Source of the DNA: Planctomycetota bacterium
GTDB lineage: Bacteria; Planctomycetota; Planctomycetia; Planctomycetales; Planctomycetaceae
Assembly (NCBI GenBank): GCA_018242525.1
Contig: JAFEBS010000030.1
Coordinates: forward strand, 1-61,460
Length of the DNA: 61,460 nt
Reading direction: 5' to 3'
Part shown: one piece after another, positions 44,798 through 52,879 of the stretch
Numbering within the stretch: the first letter of the stretch is position 1
Layout of the letters: each line of letters starts with the position of its first letter
Translations under genes and position numbers: made by a program
Notes under the pieces: model-generated
Told to the model about the DNA's origin: nothing
Database searches by the model: none
Seen by the model: the letters and a program-made list of their open reading frames with translations, nothing else

Positions 44798-46081
44798 ATG
44801 CCAACTTTCCAGTACGAAGCGATGGATAACACGGGGCTGGAGGTGAAGGACGTCATCGACGCCGCCTCGGAGCAGGATGCGCAGTCGAAGATCCGCGAAA
44901 AGGGATTCTTCGTCACGAAGATCGTGGAAAAGGGGAAGGGCAAGAAGACCAAGGGGGACAAGACCAAGGGGGATGCCAAGACCCAGGCCGACGCCAAGAA
45001 GAAGCCCGCGGCCAAGCGCAAGAAGGGTGGCGGGTTTTCGATCGGTGGTGTCAGCGGCAAGAAGCTGTGTACGTTTACCCGCCAGTTGTCGACGCTGCAG
45101 GATGCCGGTCTGCCGATTCTGCGCAGCCTGCGAATCCTGGAAGCCCAGTGTAAAGCCGGGCCGCTGAAGAGCAGTCTGCTGGGGGTCATTGAAGACGTCG
45201 AATCGGGCAGCACGCTGTCGGAAGCGATGGCCAAGCAACCCAAGGCATTCGATAACCTGTACGTCAACATGGTAAAGGCCGGTGAGGCCGGGGGGGCGCT
45301 GGAAGTCATTCTGCAGCGTCTGGCCGAGTTCAAGGAACGTGCCGAAAGCCTGAAACGCAAGGTGAAGGGTGCGATGATTTATCCGTGCGCGGTCATCACC
45401 GTCGCCACGTTGATCGTCGGCTTCATCATGTACTGGATCATTCCGAAGTTCAAGAAGATCTTCGACGACTTCGGCACCGATCTGCCGGACATGACCAAGG
45501 TGCTGATCGGCTTCAGCGATGCGGTCGTGAACTACTGGTACCTGGGCCCCGCCATCCCGTTTGCGTTATGGCTGATGATCAAGATCATCAAAAAGAACAA
45601 GACGGGCGCGTTCGTGGTCGACTGGATCTCACTTCGCATACCGCTGCTGGGGATGATCTTTCGAAAATCGATTATTGCGAGAACGTGCCGTACGCTGGGA
45701 ACATTGATTGCATCGGGGGTACCGATCCTGGAGGCCCTGGCCATCACGCGGGACACGGCGGGGAACGCGGTGTTCTTCAAGGCCTATGAACACATCATCG
45801 CCGCCATCCGCGAAGGGGAATCGATGGCGATTCCGCTGCGTGAAACCCGCACCGTGGACGAAATCGTGGTGAACATGGTGGACGTCGGTGAAGAAACCGG
45901 AGCCCTGGACAACATGCTCTACAAGGTGTCGGACGTCTTCGACGAAGAAGTCTCGGTGCTGGTGGAAGGGCTCGTGAACCTGCTGGAACCGTTGATGGTT
46001 GTGATCCTGGGTTTGATCGTCGGATTCATCGTCATCGCGCTGTTCATGCCGCTGATCAAGCTGCTGAACGACCTGTCGTAA
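44798..46081 (+). CDS. pilC: type IV pilus/type II secretion inner-membrane platform protein PilC/GspF
   Basis: Platform protein that couples the cytoplasmic ATPases to pilin insertion. Starts MPTFQYEAMDNTG as usual. Two copies of the GspF cytoplasmic domain are seen (FTRQLSTLQDAGLPILRSLR; IARTCRTLGTLIASGVPILE) with their GxxAFxxM-like helices (MVKAGEAGGALEVIL; MVDVGEETGALDNML) and three membrane helices (PCAVITVATLIVGFIMYWII, YLGPAIPFALWLMIKII, MVVILGLIVGFIVIALFMPL). Residues about 46-76 are an unusual Lys-rich insert (KGKGKKTKGDKTKGD, AAKRKKGG), which makes the protein 427 residues. The insert is cytoplasmic and could meet the acidic tail of PilT. Confidence 0.94.
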   Translation: MPTFQYEAMDNTGLEVKDVIDAASEQDAQSKIREKGFFVTKIVEKGKGKKTKGDKTKGDAKTQADAKKKPAAKRKKGGGFSIGGVSGKKLCTFTRQLSTLQDAGLPILRSLRILEAQCKAGPLKSSLLGVIEDVESGSTLSEAMAKQPKAFDNLYVNMVKAGEAGGALEVILQRLAEFKERAESLKRKVKGAMIYPCAVITVATLIVGFIMYWIIPKFKKIFDDFGTDLPDMTKVLIGFSDAVVNYWYLGPAIPFALWLMIKIIKKNKTGAFVVDWISLRIPLLGMIFRKSIIARTCRTLGTLIASGVPILEALAITRDTAGNAVFFKAYEHIIAAIREGESMAIPLRETRTVDEIVVNMVDVGEETGALDNMLYKVSDVFDEEVSVLVEGLVNLLEPLMVVILGLIVGFIVIALFMPLIKLLNDLS

Positions 46082-46189
46082 TAGATCGACCAGGTTCGGC
46101 AGAATCAGTCCCTGGCCCCTCGCATCCGCGAGGGGTTCGGGAGGAAGATACGAACCTTCCGAGTGGAAAAGCCAAGTTGATGGGATTTC

Positions 46190-46262
46190 AGCCCGAAGCG
46201 TCAGCGAGGGATGTTTAAGTTGGACAGGGATCGACGAACCCGTCGCCTGCGCGCGGGGGTCG
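46190..46262. repeat. degenerate copy of hairpin family A
   Basis: AGCCCGAAGCGTCAGCGAGG and, further on, AGTTGGACAGGGATCGACGA then ACCCGTCGCCTGCGCGC follow the sequence of copy 2 at 42625 (including its spacer, AGTTGGACACGCATCGACGA), with many changes. It lies in the 274-base gap before the first prepilin gene. Confidence 0.65.
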
Positions 46263-46355
46263 TGAATCCGGCAAGAAGTAAACACTCCGGCATCGCAGGC
46301 CGGTCACACCCCGCCGAAGCGGGGGAATCAGGATCGAAGACAAAAGGATCGAATC

Positions 46356-47315
46356 ATGCGAGTTACAGTTCAACGCCAACAGCGGCCACCACGCACGGCA
46401 TTCACACTGATTGAAATCCTGGCCGTGATCGTGGTGATTTCGATCCTGATCGCGCTGCTGGTCCCGGCGGTCATGGGGGCCATGAAGAAGGTTCGCATTA
46501 CGGGAGTGCGAGCCGAGATCTCCCAGTTTGAAACGGCGATCGGCAAATTCAAGGCGGTCTATGGAATGGAACCACCGAGCAGTATTGTGCTGCAGGAGAC
46601 CGCTGCCAACTGGTCGGGTGATCCCACCAGCCGCGCCATCATTCGTCAGTTGTGGCCGCAGTATGACTTCACGTCCAACATCGACATCAATGGCAATGGG
46701 AACACGACCGATTCGATCACACTGGCGGGGCCGGAATGCCTGGTGTTCTTTTTGGGTGGACCAAACGTCGTCAATACTCCGGGATCGGCTCCACTCACGA
46801 TTGGTGCCTGCCTTGGATTTTCCAAGAACCCGGCCTTCCCGTTTGATCGGACCAGCAAGACTCGGGAAGCTCCCTTGTTCGAATTTCAGCCGAACCGGTT
46901 TAAGGACATGGATGGGGACGGGTTCCCCGAATATCTGGACTCACTGCCGTCTCAGACAGCACCGTACCTTTACTACAGCTCCTATGACGGCGGGGGATAC
47001 AACTCGTTGAACAACACGGAATTCAGCGTGATCAACTCCACCTTCGGTGGTCTGGTCGAACCATACCGCCAGGGAGTGGCGACCACCGCTCCCTATTGGA
47101 AGCCCAACGGCTTCCAGATCATTTCCCCCGGTTATGACCACCAGTACGGATTTGGCGGGGCCTATGTGACCACCGGGACGGACCGGACGCCGGGATCTCC
47201 GACGGTTTCGGCGCAGTATCCGAACGGGTTTTCGTCGACGGCACCAACGCCCAGCCAGCGGATCGTCGAAGCCGACAACATCACGAACTTTTCGGAAGGG
47301 ACGCTGGTCCCGTAA
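46356..47315 (+). CDS. prepilin-like protein, GspG position
   Basis: Type IV prepilin/pseudopilin. Class III leader MRVTVQRQQRPPRTA then FTLIEILAVIVVISILIALLVPAVMGAM, with Glu+5 present; the residue before the cleavage point is Ala and not the usual Gly. After the N-terminal helix comes a 280-residue head domain, much larger than GspG (about 140 residues in total). It includes Asp-rich loops (DINGNGNTTDS, KDMDGDGFPEYLDS) that resemble calcium-binding loops, in line with GspG-type pseudopilins that need calcium. It is the first pilin gene after pilC, the place of gspG in type II secretion operons. The next prepilin gene starts 23 bases later. Confidence 0.88.
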   Translation: MRVTVQRQQRPPRTAFTLIEILAVIVVISILIALLVPAVMGAMKKVRITGVRAEISQFETAIGKFKAVYGMEPPSSIVLQETAANWSGDPTSRAIIRQLWPQYDFTSNIDINGNGNTTDSITLAGPECLVFFLGGPNVVNTPGSAPLTIGACLGFSKNPAFPFDRTSKTREAPLFEFQPNRFKDMDGDGFPEYLDSLPSQTAPYLYYSSYDGGGYNSLNNTEFSVINSTFGGLVEPYRQGVATTAPYWKPNGFQIISPGYDHQYGFGGAYVTTGTDRTPGSPTVSAQYPNGFSSTAPTPSQRIVEADNITNFSEGTLVP

Positions 47316-47338
47316 GCCAGTAACGCGGAAGTGAGTGG

Positions 47339-48562
47339 ATGCTACGTGTGGCAGGCCAGTTGGCAATGACAAGCGAGTCGATGATGAACGTCAAACAGAA
47401 ATCGCCGCGTCCAGGATTCACCATGATCGAACTGATGGTGGTCATCACCATCATTGCGCTGCTGATGTCCCTGTCGATCGGCGCGATGTTCAGCTTCATC
47501 GCCGGGGCTCGCGAAGCGGCAACAGCCACGACGATCGCCAAGGTCAACAAGCTGCTGCAGGAACGTGTCGAGGGACTGCGTCAGATGGACTTCACCGACG
47601 CGGCGCAGCGATTCTCGGACACCAACGGAGGCAGCGTCCAGTTGTCAGAGGTCATTGTCCGCAAGTTCCGCATGAAGCGGGCGTTCCCGCAGAACCTGGC
47701 GGAGGCGCTGGGCAACGACCCGCAACGGTATTCAGCGCTGTCGGCCTTGTCATCACCACCGACCACGTATGTCCCCAAGTACGAAAGCGGGATCGTTCTG
47801 TACGCGATGCTCACCAATGGCGAAACGTTCGGTGCCGCCTCGGTGGGTGACGACGTGTTCATGGGCTCGGAAGTCAGAAACTCACCGGAAACCGCCAACC
47901 TGCCATGCCTGGTGGATGCCTGGGGCGAACCCCTGCGATTTTATCGATGGCCGACTCGGTTGTTTAAGCCATCCGGGCCCGTCGGTATGGGAACGACCTT
48001 GCCTTTAAACCGTACGTTTGCGGCACTGCTCGTTTCAAACGTCGGAAGAAGCAATGGTTATGGTGCCGACGGGTTACCGGGGGCAAACGGACTGGGAGGA
48101 CAAGGAGCGTATGGTTCGGACGACATTCCCAATGTAGGGCCGGATGGAGCACCGGGGATCGCGGGAACGGATGATGATGGAGACGGGAATATCGATAACG
48201 CCACTGAGTTGGGCTGGCCAGGATCCGATGACTACGAGCCATTGAATAACGATGCCGATGATCCCTTGATGAGGCTCGCCTCGGTACTCAATAACAGCAA
48301 CGCAATCCTGCAATTTGAACAGGGCAGCACATCGGGAACGCCAAATCTGCTGCAGGCACTGCATACTCCCTTTACGTACGCGCCAATGCTCGTCGTATCG
48401 GCAGGACCGGATCGCCAACTGGGACTGCTGGAACCGAACGACACCTCGACCGACTGCGGTTATCTCGCGTGTCCGACAATCACGGCGAATGGTGCGACGC
48501 TGACGCAGCAATACCTGACCGACAACATCACGAACCTCAACCAGAGCAGTTCCGGGAAGTAA
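47339..48562 (+). CDS. prepilin-like protein with acidic DDDGDGNID signature
   Basis: Prepilin-type N-terminus: SPRPG then FTMIELMVVITIIALLMSLSIGAMF with Glu+5. Head domain of about 360 residues. At about residues 267-298 it carries an acidic signature, GxDGxPGxxGTDDDGDGNID then ELGWPGSDD, that recurs in three later genes of this operon. The downstream half has a DGLPGANGLGGQGAYG collagen-like stretch. The frame opens with an ATG at 47339; ATGs at 47366, 47381 and 47384 would give a more usual short leader (MMNVKQKSPRPG), so the start is uncertain. The next gene starts two bases after the stop. Confidence 0.86.
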   Translation: MLRVAGQLAMTSESMMNVKQKSPRPGFTMIELMVVITIIALLMSLSIGAMFSFIAGAREAATATTIAKVNKLLQERVEGLRQMDFTDAAQRFSDTNGGSVQLSEVIVRKFRMKRAFPQNLAEALGNDPQRYSALSALSSPPTTYVPKYESGIVLYAMLTNGETFGAASVGDDVFMGSEVRNSPETANLPCLVDAWGEPLRFYRWPTRLFKPSGPVGMGTTLPLNRTFAALLVSNVGRSNGYGADGLPGANGLGGQGAYGSDDIPNVGPDGAPGIAGTDDDGDGNIDNATELGWPGSDDYEPLNNDADDPLMRLASVLNNSNAILQFEQGSTSGTPNLLQALHTPFTYAPMLVVSAGPDRQLGLLEPNDTSTDCGYLACPTITANGATLTQQYLTDNITNLNQSSSGK

Positions 48563-48564
48563 TC

Positions 48565-49635
48565 ATGCGGTCGATCCTACCAATTCCAACAGTCTCCCGG
48601 CGAGCCGGCCCGCGTGGTTTCACGCTGGTCGAGCTGCTGGTTGTCGTGGCGGTCATGCTGGCGTTGACCACCATGACCATCGTCGCGGTGAATTTTTCCA
48701 ACGATCGAGATCGCGTTCGTGCCGGAGCCCGACTGATTCAGTCGCTATTGTCCGGTGCGCGTGATCGCGCGATTTACTCCCGCGAAATCCGTGGGATCCG
48801 ATTGATTCGTGACCCGAACGACAGTCACTCGGCCAATGCCATCCAGTACATCGGCGCACCGGGCAGGATTTCGGATGGCACGCTGACCGTGATGCCAAAC
48901 TTGGACGGAACGGTGATCAACGGCTCTAACACACTGTTCAATCGACTGAAGAGCCAGGGACTGATCCGGGTTGGTTCGCGAATTCAAATTCCAAAGGACA
49001 CGGGACGCTGGTACACCATTGCTGCGTTCCCCGCCAGCGAAACAATCTGGCTGGCCCAGCGCTATGCCGATTACTCGGCCAGCACCACGGCTTCCAATGC
49101 AAATCGGAGCTATTCCGGTTTGACCTATCAATTGGAACTGCTGCCGCAACCGCTGCCGGACTCCACGCCGGTTCAGTTGCCACGTGGCGTCGTCATTGAC
49201 CTGGATGGCTCACTTGTTCCGGATACCTGGCGCCCGACATTGTTTGTTGGAGCCTATTCCAATCAGATGGACCTGCTGTTTTCGGCCAAGGGATTGCCGG
49301 TGGGGGATGCGGTCAGCAAAGGGATGATCCATTTCCATATTGCCGATGCCGGTGACGTGATCAAGTTTCAGCAGATCAATGGTCGCAGCGCGGCGAACTA
49401 TGTGGTGGCAGCGCTGCCGTTGGTCCCCGCCACCGAGGATCCGACGACCACGCCAGCCACGGCGATTGTCAAACGTGATCGCATCGGGGTCACGCTGGCC
49501 TCGCGCACGGGGCGTGTCTCGGTGCATGCCATCAACGTGACGAACAACGTGGTCTCCCCGACTGCTCCCATCGAACTCCAGAAGCTTGCAGACGACCCGT
49601 ACTTCTTCGCGGAATCGGGTGAGGTGGCCAAATGA
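48565..49635 (+). CDS. prepilin-like protein, GspH position
   Basis: Minor pseudopilin. Start ATG at 48565 with GGGAAG upstream, two bases after the preceding stop. The leader MRSILPIPTVSRRAGPRG ends in Gly and is followed by FTLVELLVVVAVMLALTTMTIVAV with Glu+5. The following DRVRAGARLIQSLLSGARDRAIYSREI matches the pattern of GspH/FimT-type proteins (a helix ending in the R-A-hydrophobic strand region), and the head is mostly beta. 356 residues against about 170 for GspH. It lacks the acidic DDD...GSDD signature of its neighbours. It overlaps the next gene by four bases (ATGA). Confidence 0.87.
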   Translation: MRSILPIPTVSRRAGPRGFTLVELLVVVAVMLALTTMTIVAVNFSNDRDRVRAGARLIQSLLSGARDRAIYSREIRGIRLIRDPNDSHSANAIQYIGAPGRISDGTLTVMPNLDGTVINGSNTLFNRLKSQGLIRVGSRIQIPKDTGRWYTIAAFPASETIWLAQRYADYSASTTASNANRSYSGLTYQLELLPQPLPDSTPVQLPRGVVIDLDGSLVPDTWRPTLFVGAYSNQMDLLFSAKGLPVGDAVSKGMIHFHIADAGDVIKFQQINGRSAANYVVAALPLVPATEDPTTTPATAIVKRDRIGVTLASRTGRVSVHAINVTNNVVSPTAPIELQKLADDPYFFAESGEVAK

Positions 49636-50780
49636 AATCGTGCGACATTCATTCCCTGCGACGTTCCTTCCCTGCAACAGCCATGGCGGCACGCGCGGGT
49701 GTGACATTGAGCGAAGTGCTGGTGTCGATGCTGCTGATGAGTATCGGAGTTGTTTCGCTGGCCACGCTGTTTCCGATCTCGGTGCTGCGAACCGCTCAGG
49801 CGACTCAATTGACCCACGCCGTGTTTCTACGCAACAACGCAGAGGCGGCGATCGAAGCCAACCTGGGATTGTTGAGCAACGCGCAAATCGGACTGAACAC
49901 GGTCGCGGTCGTGGATCCGATCGGCTTTTACGACGGGTTGGGTGGAACACTGACAGGGACCACGATTCCCCGCACCAATGGCGGTACGGGAAACCTGGCG
50001 TATGCGCGTCAATTGGCGGGTCTGCCGGATTCGTGGAAGGAGGTCATTGACGACAAGGTGGCCTCGTTCACTGCGACGTCTGCCACGGTGCCGACCGCGT
50101 TTTCCGGGGCGGCACCGTCGTCAATTGTCAACTACCGGGCCGTCCTGGTGGACGCGACGGGCAAACTCGCGGTGATCCGAACCATTACGGGCGTGGCGGG
50201 AACAACCGTTTCGTGGGCCAGTCCGCTGCCGAGTGGATTCACGCCAGCCCGTCTGCGGCTTGAAGTCCAGGAAACCAAGTATTCGTACATCCTGACCGTT
50301 CGCAAGCTGTCGATCCCGACCGTGTTGGGGGATACGAGTTGGGAAGCGGAAATTGACGTTGCGGTTTTCTTCGGTCGATCCAACAAGCCGGCTGATGAAA
50401 CCCCCGTGGCGATTAACCTTCCCAGCCTTGTCAAAAATGGACTTGGATTCGACAACGCCAATGGTGTCAGCGGCGTGGACGACGATGCCAATGGATCAAC
50501 CGACGATGCCAGCGAACTTGGCTGGCCGGGTTCCGACGACAATCGCACAATTCAAGTGACATCGGGCACTCCCTTCTTGAAGAAGGGAAGCTATATGCTT
50601 GAGACCTCGATGCTGAAGTGGTACCGCATCGTTAACTTCAATTCTTCGACAGGCATGGTGTTGCTGGACCGGGACATCCGCGTCACTTCGGCCACGGCAT
50701 CTGCGGGCACATCCAGCGCGATCTTCATGAAGGGGATCGTGGATGTCTTCCCACTTGGTTCTCGAACCGGACAACAGTGA
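49632..50780 (+). CDS. prepilin-like protein, GspI/PilV position, with acidic signature
   Basis: Minor pseudopilin. Leader ending AARAG, then VTLSEVLVSMLLMSIGVVSLATLFP, which is the V-S-x-L-L-M-x-I-G-V type helix seen in PilV and GspI proteins; Glu+5 is present. The start overlaps the previous stop (ATGA), so the two are translationally coupled. Head domain of about 340 residues, mainly beta. At about residues 278-303 it has GVDDDANGSTDDASELGWPG followed by SDD, the signature shared with the genes at 47339, 50830 and 52880. 382 residues against about 125 for GspI. Confidence 0.87.
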   Translation: MKSCDIHSLRRSFPATAMAARAGVTLSEVLVSMLLMSIGVVSLATLFPISVLRTAQATQLTHAVFLRNNAEAAIEANLGLLSNAQIGLNTVAVVDPIGFYDGLGGTLTGTTIPRTNGGTGNLAYARQLAGLPDSWKEVIDDKVASFTATSATVPTAFSGAAPSSIVNYRAVLVDATGKLAVIRTITGVAGTTVSWASPLPSGFTPARLRLEVQETKYSYILTVRKLSIPTVLGDTSWEAEIDVAVFFGRSNKPADETPVAINLPSLVKNGLGFDNANGVSGVDDDANGSTDDASELGWPGSDDNRTIQVTSGTPFLKKGSYMLETSMLKWYRIVNFNSSTGMVLLDRDIRVTSATASAGTSSAIFMKGIVDVFPLGSRTGQQ

Positions 50781-50829
50781 CACCGTGACGTTATTTGATT
50801 TCAGTTCGGCTTGCAGGCGGAATTCGACC

Positions 50830-52746
50830 ATGTCGCAATCCACTCAAAAACATCGTCAAAAATCGCAGCGACGTGACAGGACTGGTCGTCGCGCCCAGGC
50901 CGGTTTTACGCTCGTCGAAATGATGGTCTCCGTGGCTCTGGTGCTGCTGATGATGACCATGTTCGCGCAGATCTTTCAGATGGCGACCGGAGCCCTGTCC
51001 AAGCAGAAGGGGATTGCCGAAAACGATCAGCACGAACGGATGCTGAACGCGATCTTGCGCGGGGACTTGGACAAGCGGACGTTTCGAGACGTCTTTCCGT
51101 TCGGGGGCAATGAAGACACCCGTCCCTTGGGGCACAGCCTGTCGCGGCGGTCCGGGTATTTTGAAATTGATGAGGGTGATCCGCTGAGGAATGATGACGA
51201 TTGCCTCTGCTTCACTGCGCAGGTGAACATCAAGCTGCAGAATCCGGACAACACGCCGTTTACCGGCAAGGCCACCGCCATGAGTGGATTTCCCATCACG
51301 GGGGTCGTCGACAACCAGAACTTTACGATCAACGGCAATTTCAGCGCCAGCATCCCCGTGAATTCTCATGTCTGGATCTCGCAAAGCACCGGAAACGACG
51401 GTCGTTACACGGTTGCTGGGGCCTCATTTTCCGGTGGCCAGACGACAATCACCGTCAATAGCACCTATTCGACTCTGTCCAACACTTCTCCCACGCAATT
51501 GGGGGGGGTATATCTGACCGAGAACGAGCCCGACTTTGATGATGGTGTGTTTGGGAACGGGACGTCGGTGTCCAGCGCCGCCGAGATCTGTTACTTCCTG
51601 CGAAACGGCATCCTGTATCGCCGGGTTCTGTTGATTCGTGAACCGGGCTCCAGCGGCGATGCCCAACCCGCCTACGAAACCGGGTACCCGCTGATGTGGA
51701 ACTCGGGGGCCGGGACCGAGAACTATACCCAGGGGACCAACAGTTTCTGGCGGGACCAGGATTACTCGGCGTTCTACTTCAACGGCAAATCCAGCGGTGG
51801 CACACCGCTGGCGGCCGGCGTTCGGTTCCACAACGCATCCGAATCCCTGAGCAACAGCCGCGAAGCGCAACAGGTGATCCTGAGCGAAGTCATTCTGAAT
51901 GGCGTTTCAAATCCTCCGACCCAGGCCACATCGTTCCCGATCAGCCTGGGGATTCCCAATCTGCGGTTCGGTCACGACACGGTGACGGGACTGCCTCAGG
52001 ATGCCGCCAACACCGCCATCCATCCGGGAGTCGATCTGCAGTATGGAACCGGCGACGATTATGTCGCTTACCTGGGCCGATTCACGTTGCGTGAAACCGC
52101 AAATACGGGATTCGGCTATCCAGGAAACTACACCTATGGCAATCCCTTTTCCCGGAAGGATCTGCAGGTCAATCCTTACACGGGGCTGGTGGTTCAGTAT
52201 ACGGACGCCCCCGGTTTGACCGGTCAGGCGGTTCCCAACTTCCCGGGTGAAGTGCTGCGCCGCGGCGAGGATATCCTGATGTCGAACGTGCTGACGTTTG
52301 ACGTCAAAGTCTGGGATCCCTGGTATCAGACGTTCGTGGACGTTGGCGACAACATCAACTTTCCCAGCGGGCCGTTCAGTACGGCGGCACGCGGATATCT
52401 CAACAGCAATTATTCGTTCGGCCCGAATCATTTTCGATTTGACACCTGGCATCCGCTGGCGTCCATCGGTGGCAATAATCAGCCGCCTCATGTTCCGTTC
52501 AATGCCGGCCTGGACGGTCAGCCGGGCACCATCGGGCTGGACGATGACGGGACCAACGGCATCGACGATCCTGGCGAACTGGGTTTTCCCGGCTCGGATG
52601 ACAAGCCATGCCCCATTTCCGCCATTCAGATCACCATCAATTTCCGCGACCCCGGCAGTGGTCAGGTTCGTCAGACCACCATCGTGCAGTCGCTGATTGA
52701 CAACGCGAAACCAACGGCGACAACCTTCGAGGCACCGGAAGAATAG
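50830..52746 (+). CDS. prepilin-like protein, GspJ/PilW position, with acidic signature
   Basis: Minor pseudopilin. The ATG at 50830 (after AGGCGGAATTC) gives 638 residues; the frame is open from 50743 inside the preceding gene. A basic leader (MSQSTQKHRQKSQRRDRTGR then RAQAG) precedes FTLVEMMVSVALVLLMMTMFAQIF with Glu+5, the pattern of PilW/GspJ. NDQHERMLNAILRGDLDKRTF is the usual GspJ-like helix leading to the first strand. At about residues 560-592 the signature GLDDDGTNGIDD then ELGFPGSDD is found, close to the C-terminus. GspJ proteins are about 200 residues, so this head is enlarged roughly threefold. Confidence 0.86.
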   Translation: MSQSTQKHRQKSQRRDRTGRRAQAGFTLVEMMVSVALVLLMMTMFAQIFQMATGALSKQKGIAENDQHERMLNAILRGDLDKRTFRDVFPFGGNEDTRPLGHSLSRRSGYFEIDEGDPLRNDDDCLCFTAQVNIKLQNPDNTPFTGKATAMSGFPITGVVDNQNFTINGNFSASIPVNSHVWISQSTGNDGRYTVAGASFSGGQTTITVNSTYSTLSNTSPTQLGGVYLTENEPDFDDGVFGNGTSVSSAAEICYFLRNGILYRRVLLIREPGSSGDAQPAYETGYPLMWNSGAGTENYTQGTNSFWRDQDYSAFYFNGKSSGGTPLAAGVRFHNASESLSNSREAQQVILSEVILNGVSNPPTQATSFPISLGIPNLRFGHDTVTGLPQDAANTAIHPGVDLQYGTGDDYVAYLGRFTLRETANTGFGYPGNYTYGNPFSRKDLQVNPYTGLVVQYTDAPGLTGQAVPNFPGEVLRRGEDILMSNVLTFDVKVWDPWYQTFVDVGDNINFPSGPFSTAARGYLNSNYSFGPNHFRFDTWHPLASIGGNNQPPHVPFNAGLDGQPGTIGLDDDGTNGIDDPGELGFPGSDDKPCPISAIQITINFRDPGSGQVRQTTIVQSLIDNAKPTATTFEAPEE

Positions 52747-52879
52747 GCCGTCTTCGGCCGCCACACGACACCGCCAGTAACATTTTCCCCGCGCGAACGG
52801 ACGTATCCGGTTTCGTTCGCGCCGAGTGACCAGTCTGCCGCCCGGGCCACGGTCCCATTTTGAAGTCAGGAGTTCCCAG

